A stretch of DNA of 64,000 nucleotides from contig NZ_CP152412.1 in assembly GCF_038957035.1 (NCBI RefSeq), positions 5,700,501 through 5,764,500 on the forward strand. The letters run 5' to 3'. The translations under genes and the position numbers were made by a program. Positions 8,789 through 18,400 of the stretch are shown piece after piece. The stretch comes from Bradyrhizobium sp. B097. Lineage in GTDB: Bacteria > Pseudomonadota > Alphaproteobacteria > Rhizobiales > Xanthobacteraceae. The notes beneath the pieces were generated by a model. It made no database searches. It was given only the letters and a program-made list of their open reading frames with translations, and was not told where the DNA came from. Position 1 is the stretch's first letter; the number at the start of each line of letters is the position of its first letter.

Positions 8789-10189
8789 TCAGATCGCGGG
8801 ATGGCGCTTGTGCCAGTCGGTGACGCGCTGGAAGGCATCGCCGGCACGAACGAGACTTGCCTCGTCGAAATGACGGCCGACAAACTGGAAGGCGACCGGA
8901 CCACCGTTCGGCGCAAAGCCGCCGGGTAGCGTCACGGTCGGGCTGCCGGTCATGTCGAACGGACAGGTGAAGCGCAGCAGCCCGGTGATCAGTGACGGAT
9001 CCTCACCGAGCGCCGCCATCTTGGCCAATGTCGGCGCAGCGAACGCCTGGGCTGGAACCGCGATGAGATCGACCGTGTCGAACAGCAGCCGCACGGCGCC
9101 GCGAAACGCCTCGCGCCGCAGCACGATCTTCTGATAGTCCATGCCGGACTGCGCCCGGCCGAGATCGAGCAGGCCCGCGAGTGCCGGACCGTATTCGTCC
9201 TTGCGCGCCGGATAGGTTTCTTCGTGCGCAACGGCCACTTCGATGCCGCACAGCGGGAACCAGTCCTCGATCACGGCCTTGGGATCGGGGAACGTGATCT
9301 CCTTGATCTTCGCGCCGAGATCGGCGGCAACCCGCAGCGCTTCGCTGAGCACCTTGCCGGCAGCCTCGTCGGTGCCCTCGCTGGTCCAGCGCCGATCGAC
9401 CCCGATCGTTACGCCGCGCAAATCTCCAGTCAGGCCCGCGAGATAATCAGACACGGCCAGCGGCACGGACGTGGTGTCCTTTGGATCCTGACCCGCGATC
9501 ACGGCGAGGATCGCGCCGCAATCCGCCGCGCTGCGCGCCATCGGACCGATGTGATCCAGCGTTGCGGCGAGCTCGAAAGCGCCGTAACGGCTGACGCGTC
9601 CCCAGGTCGGCTTCAGCCCGGTGATGCCGTTGGCAGCTGAGGGAAAGCGGATCGAGCCGCCGGTATCGGTTCCAAGTGAACCGAAGCAAAGCCCCGCCGC
9701 GGTGGCGACGCCGGAACCGCTCGACGATGCGCCGGACCACAGATCGGCATTCCACGGATTCGTCGGCGGATCGATCTTCGGGTGATGATCGGCATAGGCG
9801 CCCTCGGTCTGCTGCAGCTTGCCGAGGATGATGGCACCGGCCTCCTTCAGCCGCGCGACCACGGTGGCATCCTCACTCGGACGGAAGTCGCGATGAATGG
9901 TCATGCCGTGCGCGGCCGGCGCCCCCTTGACCCAGCACAGATCCTTGACGGCGATCGGCACGCCGTGCAGCGGCCCCTTGATCTTGCCGGAGGCAATCTC
10001 CTTCTCCGCCGCCGCCGCTTCGGCAAGCGCTGCGTCGCCCATCACATGAGCATAGCTCTTGAGCTGGCCGTCGAGCTGCCCGATCCGTCCGAGCATCGCT
10101 CTCGTCACCTCGACAGGTGAGAGCTTTTTGGCTTGAATTTGCTGCCCGACCTCAATGAGCCCGAGATAGTGAAGATCCGTCGTCGGCAT
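8789..10189 (-). CDS. Amidase signature (AS) family hydrolase, copy 2
   Basis: This 466-residue amidase is the first gene of the minus-strand amide operon. The AS triad is at Lys82 (GVPIAVKD), cis-Ser159 (end of SGASSSGSG) and Ser179 (TDTGGSI), the same positions as in the copy at 788-2191; overall the two are clear paralogues with many conserved blocks (PTWGRVSRYG, LDHIGPM, GSPTVTLP/GSPTITLP). Two diverged copies at the two ends of one operon suggest complementary amide ranges. A possible attenuator lies about 110 bases upstream. The start at 10189 is the only well-placed ATG. Confidence 0.92.
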   Translation of the reverse strand: MPTTDLHYLGLIEVGQQIQAKKLSPVEVTRAMLGRIGQLDGQLKSYAHVMGDAALAEAAAAEKEIASGKIKGPLHGVPIAVKDLCWVKGAPAAHGMTIHRDFRPSEDATVVARLKEAGAIILGKLQQTEGAYADHHPKIDPPTNPWNADLWSGASSSGSGVATAAGLCFGSLGTDTGGSIRFPSAANGITGLKPTWGRVSRYGAFELAATLDHIGPMARSAADCGAILAVIAGQDPKDTTSVPLAVSDYLAGLTGDLRGVTIGVDRRWTSEGTDEAAGKVLSEALRVAADLGAKIKEITFPDPKAVIEDWFPLCGIEVAVAHEETYPARKDEYGPALAGLLDLGRAQSGMDYQKIVLRREAFRGAVRLLFDTVDLIAVPAQAFAAPTLAKMAALGEDPSLITGLLRFTCPFDMTGSPTVTLPGGFAPNGGPVAFQFVGRHFDEASLVRAGDAFQRVTDWHKRHPAI

Positions 10190-10296
10190 CGTTTCTCATC
10201 CCCGCACTTGGCACGACGCAAGCGCAGGCACTGCCCATCACCGCGCATGCGCCTCCGGCTTGGCGACACGGATGTGTTGCCAATTTGTCTGGCGGC

Positions 10297-10335
10297 AAAA
10301 GCAAAAAGCCACCCGCCCCTCCAAACGAAGGTGAC
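10297..10335 (-). terminator. Candidate leader attenuator upstream of amide operon 1
   Basis: On the minus strand GTCACC pairs with GGTGGC (one G-U pair) across a 16-base loop and runs straight into TTTTTGCTTTT. It ends roughly 110 bases before the first amidase codon, the place expected for an antitermination leader served by the divergently encoded ANTAR protein. The tandem hexaloops expected for an ANTAR target were not found convincingly; GGC-ATTTGG-GCC just upstream is the nearest candidate. Confidence 0.4.
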
Positions 10336-10525
10336 GAATGGCCCAAATGCCGCGGCTATGAACTATCGCGTGGGTCCGGGATCGAACGGAGCACTCTGCG
10401 CGGCGATCGGGACGTCATCGGCCAAATCGACGCACGCAAGGTTCGACAGGAAGCCCTGTAGGAGAAAATTCTAAGGAGGTGTGCAGCGCGTTGTCAACGA
10501 GGCTGGCTGCACAAATTTCGCGAGG

Positions 10526-10537
10526 TGCTGCGCAGCA
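10526..10537. promoter_or_regulatory. Perfect 12-bp palindrome, candidate operator
   Basis: TGCTGCGCAGCA is a perfect palindrome in the region upstream of the AmiC-like sensor gene. A 12-bp palindrome can arise by chance in GC-rich DNA, so its role as an operator is only a suggestion. Confidence 0.25.
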
Positions 10538-10607
10538 AATCGGCATGACCTCTTGCACCGGCCTCTGCGAAGATGGTTTCCTGCATGCGTTGCACTGAAA
10601 GTCGTCG

Positions 10608-11771
10608 ATGACAAAGCCGTCCATTCCCGTTGGCATTATCTGCTCGCAGCACGGGCCCTATCAGGCCATGGGGCGCGAGATCCTGAAGAGCGCCATGATG
10701 GCGGTCGACGAGATCAACGAGCAGGCCGAGTTCGACTTCGCGATATCGGCGCATGTCCGCGATCCCCGCGGCGTCATTTCGGAATACCATACGGTCTGCG
10801 ACGACCTCATTCGCAATGTCGGCGTCGAGCACATCATCGGCTGCTACACCTCGGCTTCCCGCAAACAGGTTCTTCCGATCGTCGAGCGCACCGACCGCCT
10901 GCTCTGGTATCCGGCACGCTACGAGGGCTTCGAATGCTCCGACAACGTCATCTATGTCGGCGCCTCGCCCAATCACAACGTGCTGCCGCTGGTGCGCTAC
11001 GTGCTCGACAATCTGTCGCGCGAGATCTTCTGCGTCGGCTCCAACTATGTCTGGACCTGGGAGACCAACCGCGTCACCCGCGAGCTGGTGACGGCGGCGC
11101 GGGGACGGATTCTCGCCGAACGCCTGCTCGAGCTCGGTGAAAGCGCGGTCACGCATATCGTCGACGAGATCGTGCGGCGCCGGCCGCCGGTTGTGTTCAA
11201 CACGCTGGTCGGCAGTTCGAGCTATGATTTCATCCGCGCGTTTCATGCCGCAACCGCCGCGGCAGGTCTCGACATCCCGATGCTGAGCTGCAGCCTGTGC
11301 GAGCCCGAGCTCAAGATCGCGGGCCCCGCATCGGCCGGCTGCATCACGTCGTCGGCCTATTTCGAAAGCATTCGCCTGCCCGAGAACCAGGCCTTCGTCG
11401 CGCGCTGGAAGGCGCGTCACGGCGAGCACAGCAGTCCGTCGGTGGACGGGCAATCCGCCTATGTCGCGGTCTATCTGCTGGCCCGCGCGCTGCAACGCGC
11501 CGGCACCTCCGATATCGGCGAGGTGCGGCGCGCCGCGGCCGGCCACCGCTACAATTCGCCGCAAGGCCCGGTCTGGATCGACGGCAGCAACAACCACTGC
11601 GTCCTGACGCCGCGGCTCGCCGTCTCCAACGCCGAAGGACAGTTTGACATCTTCTGGGAAGCTGAAGCTCCGGTTAAACCGGATCCCTATCTGGCGCAGC
11701 TCGACATCGCCGCCGGCCCCGCAAGGGATGGAACGTTGCCGAATGCGCCCCATTTGCGGGTTGTGAAATGA
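10608..11771 (+). CDS. AmiC-like cytosolic amide sensor (operon 1 regulator)
   Basis: This 387-residue protein has the fold of ABC substrate-binding proteins (AmiC/UrtA branch): an IPVGIICSQHGPYQAMG start, the CYTSASRKQVLPIVERTDRLLWYPARYEG hinge block and NVIYVGASPNHN. It lacks any signal peptide, so it should stay in the cytoplasm, as Pseudomonas AmiC does, and act as a ligand-responsive partner that holds the ANTAR protein. The ANTAR gene follows with an ATGA overlap, supporting a stoichiometric complex. It diverges from the amide operon it presumably controls. The specific ligand is unknown. Confidence 0.85.
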   Translation: MTKPSIPVGIICSQHGPYQAMGREILKSAMMAVDEINEQAEFDFAISAHVRDPRGVISEYHTVCDDLIRNVGVEHIIGCYTSASRKQVLPIVERTDRLLWYPARYEGFECSDNVIYVGASPNHNVLPLVRYVLDNLSREIFCVGSNYVWTWETNRVTRELVTAARGRILAERLLELGESAVTHIVDEIVRRRPPVVFNTLVGSSSYDFIRAFHAATAAAGLDIPMLSCSLCEPELKIAGPASAGCITSSAYFESIRLPENQAFVARWKARHGEHSSPSVDGQSAYVAVYLLARALQRAGTSDIGEVRRAAAGHRYNSPQGPVWIDGSNNHCVLTPRLAVSNAEGQFDIFWEAEAPVKPDPYLAQLDIAAGPARDGTLPNAPHLRVVK

Positions 11772-12355
11772 GCAAGCCGTCGTCATTTTCGCTGCGCGGA
11801 CGCAAGGCGCTCGTCGCCATCAAGGACGAGCGCGACGCCACCATCGTCAGGCGCCAGTTCGAGCGTCTCGGGATCGACATCGTGACATGGGATGGCGGCG
11901 CCGATATCGACTGCCGGCCGGACGTGACGCTGATCGACGACGAATTCCTGCCGCTCGCCTCGCCGGCGCAGCGCGCGGCGCTTGGACGAAGCCCGGTCAT
12001 CGCCCTGCTCGGCACCGAGACGCCGAGCCGCCTCAAGCTGGTGCTCGACCTCGATCCGGCCTCGTTCCTGGTCAAGCCGCTGCGCTCGGCCGGCATCTAT
12101 GCCGCGCTGGTCCTCGCCTTCGAGCGAAGCGAGCGCACCAACGAGCTGAAGCAGCAGGTGCTCAAACTCGAACAGCGTCTTCGATCCCGCCGCGTCGTGC
12201 TCGCCGCCGTCCTTCAGGTCATGCACACCCATGCACTGGCCGAGCCGGCCGCCTTTGCGCTGATCCGGCGCGCCGCCATGGAGCAGCGCAAGACCATCGA
12301 GGAGCTCTCGGCCGAGATCACGGCAAACGGCTCCCTGCCCCGCGCGGCGGGCTAG
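11768..12355 (+). CDS. AmiR-like ANTAR-domain RNA-binding antiterminator (locus 1)
   Basis: The 195-residue protein has a degenerate receiver-like N-terminal domain (VAIKDERDATIVRRQFERLGI), a helical linker (ELKQQVLKLEQRLRSR) likely to form a coiled coil, and a C-terminal ANTAR-like three-helix segment ending AFALIRRAAMEQRKTIEELS. ANTAR proteins bind hexaloop stem-loops in leader RNA and prevent termination. The usual AKG run of the first ANTAR helix is altered here to LAAVLQVM, so RNA binding may differ. It overlaps the sensor stop by four bases. The last gene before a convergent repeat-bearing gap. Confidence 0.8.
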   Translation: MSKPSSFSLRGRKALVAIKDERDATIVRRQFERLGIDIVTWDGGADIDCRPDVTLIDDEFLPLASPAQRAALGRSPVIALLGTETPSRLKLVLDLDPASFLVKPLRSAGIYAALVLAFERSERTNELKQQVLKLEQRLRSRRVVLAAVLQVMHTHALAEPAAFALIRRAAMEQRKTIEELSAEITANGSLPRAAG

Positions 12356-12410
12356 ACCAGCATCGCTCAAGCCAAGTCGCAGCGGCCACCACGCAGGCTG
12401 GATTCTTGTC

Positions 12411-12464
12411 TTGACGCGTTTTCCTCACGCGAACCGGTACCCACTTCGCTCGAAAACGCTCTAG
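12411..12464. repeat. Rhizobial intergenic palindromic repeat
   Basis: GCGTTTTC (12416-12423) is mirrored by GAAAACGC (12452-12459), and inside them GCGAA is mirrored by TTCGC around a GGTACC core, giving a nearly complete hairpin. From memory this element is very frequent between genes in Bradyrhizobium. It lies between the convergent ANTAR and haemagglutinin genes, overlaps the end of the latter, and could act as a bidirectional terminator. The rest of the 105-base gap shows nothing else. Confidence 0.7.
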
Positions 12465-15400
12465 TTCGCGACCTGACGGCGCTCATCCGGCGTCAGCTTC
12501 TTCAACTGCTCCGCGGTCAACTGGCCATCGCCGATCAATTGGAAGGCGCTGTTCGGGTCGTATTGGCTTTGCTTGTCGTTGCCGCGCCGTTTTGGTTCAT
12601 CGCTGCCGTCGCCGCCGCCATAGCCGAGCACTTCGACGATGATGACGGAAGGCTGCTCGTTCGTCTGCGGCGGCGGCACGGCCGCCTGCTTGGCCGCGGC
12701 GCCCGCCGTGTTCGAGGCTTCGCTCAAGGCGCCCATGTTGGGCGCCTGCACCTGCGGCACACCGATGACGCCACCCTGCGCCTGAATGTTGGCGGCGTTG
12801 ACGATATGCAATGCAGCGATGTTGACGAAGCTCGACGCGCGGATTCCGGCTTCGCCCGCATCGACGGTGCCGAGCGGCGCGATCAGATCGACGGTTCCGC
12901 GCGCCACCTCCGGGATCGGTTGCAATGTTGCGATACCGGCGCCGCTGGACGGCGTCACAGGCGATATCGCGATGTTGCCGTAGTTATCGTAGGCGCGTTT
13001 GGGCGGCGTATAGATCACCGTGGTCTTGGCGCCGCGGCCGGCATTGATGTCGCCCTCCGCGGACCAGATGACGATATTGCCACCGAACGTGGTCATGATG
13101 CGCGATAGGCCCATCAGCACGCTGTTCTGCGAATAGATCTGGATGTTGCCCGCACCTTGCGTGATAAGGCCGGCATCGGCGCCCGGCAGCAGCCCTTCGG
13201 TGCCGATCGTGACGCCGCCGCCCGGAGTCAGGAACTGGATGTCGCCGCCGAAATCGGTGTGAACAAAGCCGCTTTGAATGGCGTAGTTCGACTTGCCCGG
13301 CGTGCCGGTTGCCGCGGTGAAGATCGTGATGTCGCCACGATAGGCGGCATCATTCGGGAACAGCGCGGCGATCGCCTCGCGCCCGCGCAAATAGGAGCCG
13401 GCGCGCGGGCCGCCGACCTCGTTGTACTCGCGCCCACCCGCGGTCAGCTCGGCGTAGTAAACCTGGCGCAGGAAGACGCGCTGCTGCGCGTCCGGCAGCG
13501 TGAGGAAGTAGCCGAGCGCATCGGCCTTGGCCCCGCCATAGCCGAATCGCTCCTTGAGCCATGCGTAGAGCTCGTCTCCATAAGTCTTGGCCACCTTGCC
13601 GGGCTGGTCCGCGATCGGCCCCGCGCCCGCAAGATTGTGTGGATCAAGATAGAGCCTGGCAAAGCCGGACCAGTCCACCTGTCCGATGCCGATCTCGCCC
13701 GCACCGACGCCGGCCTGCATGACGATAGCAGCGCCGGGCCGGTTGTCGCCGGCGGCGAGCGCTCCGATGCTTTCGACCGTCGCCTTCGATCCCTGATAGA
13801 TGTTTTTGGCGGCCGTGATTTCGAGCGTACCCGGGCCGGCAATCGCCCAGCCTCCCTTCGCCGCCGATTGAAGTCCCGGCCAGCCTGCATAGATGATGCT
13901 GCCGCCGGCCGCGATCGTCGACACATCGTTCTGATCGCTGTGCAGGATCAGGCCTGTCGTATCGACGATGTCACCACCCGCAAACATCTGCAGCGGCCTT
14001 GCTGCCTGATAAGTCACGCTATAGACACTCGCGCCAGCGACGAACCGGCTTGTTGTCAGAATCCGGCCATAGGTGACGCTCGTGATATCGCCGTTCACCG
14101 CATAGATGCGCGACGGATCGCTTTGGGCCGGCACGGCCCTGTCCTTCACCGTGTTCGCATCGAAGACGAAGGGCTGTCCGCCGGTGTCGTAAGAATAAAC
14201 GGCTTGCGCGCCGTTGATTTGATCGCTTAGCGCATTGTAGTCGCCCCAGTAGTTCGACGCAGTGATACTCAGTCCATTCGTCAAGCTCGCCCAGCCGGGC
14301 CTGAACGGCGTTGCCAGAGCCGACGTCGGCGTCGTCAGGAGACCGGTCTCAAGTGTGTTGCCGAAGATCGATCCTTGCGCGAGAACCTCGAACGCACCGT
14401 TCGGTGACGGCAGCAGCATTCCCCCGCCAAGGCCGTAGATGTTTCCGTTCGCGGCGACCGCCCGCACGATCGAGGGCAGGAAGCGCGAGATGGCCGGGCC
14501 GCTACCCGGCGAGAGCGAACCACCGGCGGCCATCATGTTGAGTGCGGTGGTCCCGGTCCACAGCGTGAACCAACTCGCTCCCTCGTCGCCATTGCCGGCG
14601 GCGGTGAGACCGGTCGTGCCGACACGACCCGGATCGAGAATGGTTCCAACCGCCAGATCGCCACGCGCGCGGATGTCGATCGCACTGTCGCCCGGCGCGA
14701 AATCTCCGCCGGCCAGCGTGGTCATTGAATAAGGCGTCAGCGGATTGATCGGCCGCGGATCCGACCCGCCATCGTTACGAAAGTTTGACGCCGTGAGGCT
14801 GCCGAAGTCTCCCGTCGCGATGTCGATACGTCCGCGCAGATCGACGAACTGATTGCCGCCGGTGCCGATATTGCTCGCCTTCACCGACAGCGTGCCGCCA
14901 CCGGTCTGCACAAGGCTGCCGTCGGCCATCACACGGCCGCTGCCGCCGACGGCGATGACGACACCGCGGCCTGCGTCGCCCATCGTGCCTCCGGCTTGCA
15001 CCGTGACATTGCCGCCACCGAGCGTGCCGAGCCCGGAGAAAGCGGAGAGATTCAAGGCCAACGTGCCGTTGTTGAGCGCCGGATCAAACGTATAGCTACC
15101 GAAATTGACGCCCCAGGCGGTTCGCTGGCCGATCTCCGAGCCACCCTGGCGCCATAGCCAGGACCCGATCTCGGTCGTGCGCTTCGTCAGTGTTCCCTTG
15201 ACGTCGCCTTGCGCGACAAGCAGGAAATCGCCGCCATGCTCGGGGTAATACATCCGTTCCGCGCCGAGCGTCGCCTGATAGGCGGCATTCGCCGAACCAA
15301 GCACTGTGCCGTCGGACAACGTGCCTCGGCCGACATTGTAAGGCTCGTTCGCTGCGGTACCGGTCCCCAAGATGGCGGTGCCGGCCGTGTAAACGCCAAA

Positions 15401-18400
15401 CGGTGTCTGTTGATCGTAATTGCCGCCGGCCAGAATTTCGAGATCGCCCGTCCCGGTGCGCACGACGCTGACGCCTGACGTCGTCGGCTTGTTGATGGTG
15501 ATGTTGAACGGATCATTCAACACGACATTGCCCGAACCAGCGAGCACGGGCGCCGTCTGCAACATGCGGCTGTCGGGGCTGGCGAGATCGGCGCCGCCCA
15601 CAAGGCGCATCGACCAGGATTGCGTTCCCGGAGCGAGCATCGGGGAGATCGCCCAGATCTGGCGATCGCCCGGTCCAATCAGATTGACGTTCGTCATGCC
15701 GGCCGGCAGCACCGTGCCCTTGGGCAGCGGCGTATCGGCGGTGAATGTATAACCCAAGAACAGGTAAAGGCTGGTCCCCGCCGGCAGCTTCACAGGCTGA
15801 AGAACCAGATTGTTGGAAAGGGCAGAGTTGATGAAGACCGGCCCGGTAAAATAAACGCCTTTTTCGAATACGGTGCCGGCCGGAAATACTGTGCCAGTCA
15901 AAAGCGTATCACCGGGATTGTAGGTTTTTCCCGGCGTGATGATACGCCCGCCATTCAGCTTCCTGGTCTGAACGTTGGCTCCTTTCACAGTGAAGTCCTG
16001 CGACAAGGTGACCGCGACAGGGAGCGGATTTGCGGCGTTCGGGCTCTGTCTGACCCTTCCGTCGGTGAGCTTCAGCTCCATGTTGATTGTGCCATTGCTC
16101 GGAATGGCCGAACCGCTGCCGAGGACGACGCCATCCGTCCGAACGGTGTAGGCGGCCGGCAGCGTGCCGGAAGCAATCACAGTCACCGCGTCAGGCGACG
16201 CCGGCGGCGGTGCGAAGCCGTCCGTGATGCTGCCGTTGATCTTGAGATCGCTGGCGGCACGGACCACAAGCACGCCCGGCTCGCCGGAGCCGAGCACGGC
16301 CGGATCGGCCTTTGGCCCATAGCGATAGCCGGAGAAATCGAGATCGCCCTTCGTCGACAGACCACCGCTTGAGGTGATGGCAACGCCGGGCCGCAGATGG
16401 AAGGCGGAGCCATAGGCCGCAAGCCCGGCCAGGCGGTTCTGCAAGTCTCCATTCTGGAGCGCTGCGTTGATGAATGCCGTATTGTCGTCGTGCAGACCGT
16501 CGAGATAGGCCTGATCGATGACGCTGCCGCCCGGAAGGTTGTAGGTGCGGAAGCCGTTCATCGCAATGCTGCCGGCACCGCGGATATCGAGCAGGCCGCG
16601 CGCGTCGATTGCGATATCATTGGCGCCGGCACCATCTCCGCCGGTGCCGCCGCGGCGCGGCGCGTTGAGTTCGAGCTTGCCGCGCTGCACGCCATCCGGC
16701 GAGGTCATGTCGATGGTCGCGCCCGCGGCCAGCGTCATGGTGCCGTGCGTGGTGGTGAGTTCGACATGCGCGGTGTTGTTGGCTTCGATCGGCACGCCGT
16801 AGCTGTCGATCCAAAGCACATTGCCATGGACGTCGAGCACGGCATTCGAGCTGAGCATGAGATCGTCGCGCGCGGACAGGCGGATGGTGCCGGGCTTCGT
16901 CCCGCTCGCGTCGATCCTGCCGTCGACCGTGAGGCTGCCTTGATCGACCGAGACCGTCACATAGCGCGCCTTCACGCCATCGCCGACGACAAGGCTGCCT
17001 TGGCGGAGATCGAAGCTGCGGGCGCCGAAGAAACCGGCATCGTTGAGCTTGGCATTCAGCGCGGCGAAATCGCCGAAACTCTGCGCCGCGACCGTGAACT
17101 GGCCGCTGTCGTAATCGCCCGTCGACGATCCATTGAGCGTGCCGCCGAACCAAACCTGGCCGTGCGCGGCGTCGATCGCCTTGGCCGCGATCGAGCCCGC
17201 CGCATTGTTCGCGGCCGAGACATCGATCACCGAGCCCGCATTCTGGACGATGTTGCCGTTGCTGGAGCTCAGGATGAGATCGCCGCCCCAGCTGTACTTG
17301 GTGACGTCGAAGAAGGCGATGCCGCGGCCCGACAGGTCGACGGTGGCGTTTGCGCCGAGCACGACGTCGTGCGTCGCATTCAGCGTCAGCTTGCCGGACG
17401 GCAAGGCGAATGCGGTGTCGGCAAATACACTGTCTCCGGTGAAGGAGAGCGTGCCGCCGAGATCCGTCACGCCACGCGTGTCGGCAGGCGCGGCCCCCAC
17501 TGGTGCGACCAGACGCAAGGCTGCGCCGGCGCTGACGTCGAGCGTAGCCCCGCCGCTCGCCGTGATCAGCGGGGTCGCAATGGTGAGCGCACCGCCCTGC
17601 AACGCGCCGGTGCTGTCCTGGCTGAGCCCCACCTTCAGCGTGCCGTTGCTGTTCGCGGTGATGCGCTTCGTAGCCGTCAGCGTGACATCGGAGAAGCCAA
17701 GCGCAACGCGGTTCAGCGCTGCGCCATCGGTCGGCTTGCTCAGCGAGGCGTCATAGCCGAACAGAATCTCGCTGGCCGTGATGGCGAGATGCCCCGATCC
17801 CGTGCCGGGCCCGCCGGGAAGGACAGCGGCAGGCGCCTGGCTGCCGTAAGGACTCGCAGTGCTGCCGTTGCCCGTGCGAATGCCGTTCCAGACCAGCGTG
17901 TCGGCGGTGATGCCGGCGGTGTCGCCCGCGGAGCCGAGGCCATATATCGCCGGTGTATTGAGAACGAGTTTGAGAGAATCGGAGGAGGCACCGCCCCGGC
18001 GCGTGGCGTCGAGGTCGACACTGCCGATCAGGTTGAAGGCGCCGCTTGCCGTGATGATGAGCTGCTCGAGTGTCGGGCTGCCGGCAGTCGTCGACGGCCG
18101 CATTAGCCTGTCGAGCACACTCTGGGTGAGATTCCAGCCCGATGGCAGTTGGCCTGCGGCCTGCGCCGCGGCAAGCGCGGCCGCGGTGCCGACATTGATC
18201 TGCTCCTGCGTGACGTTGAGGTAACGCGCGCCGAAATTGACGTCACCCATCGACAGCCCGCCCGGCGCAGCCAGCACCACGCTGCCGTCCGTGAGCAACG
18301 AGGCACCGCTCGCGATGCTGATGTTGCCGGGCCCGACGGCATCCAGGAATTGGAACCGGCCATTGGCGACCGCGAGCACAGCCGGACTATTGGCAGGGTT

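Larger units (their letters stand above)
10190..10607. promoter_or_regulatory. Divergent intergenic region between amide operon 1 and its sensor genes
   Basis: These 418 bases separate the amidase start (10189, minus) from the AmiC-like sensor start (10608, plus). No convincing gene was found. Two structures stand out: a stem-loop with a T-rich run reading toward the amidase (10297-10335), and a perfect 12-bp palindrome TGCTGCGCAGCA at 10526-10537, about 70 bases before the sensor gene. Promoter boxes were not assigned with confidence. Confidence 0.6.

Noticed and set aside
10205..10225. TGGCAC followed by GC at 10208 as a sigma-54 promoter
   Set aside because: The -12 element should read TTGC at the proper distance, but the sequence gives AAGC, and it points away from the amidase start.
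10415..10636. Small minus-strand frame in the divergent intergenic region
   Set aside because: It overlaps the start of the sensor gene, has no ribosome site and no recognisable product; the region looks regulatory.
16397..18106. Several long plus-strand frames opposite the giant exoprotein gene
   Set aside because: All are antisense shadows over repetitive beta-helix coding sequence; none has a ribosome site, a plausible domain or neighbours in the same direction.
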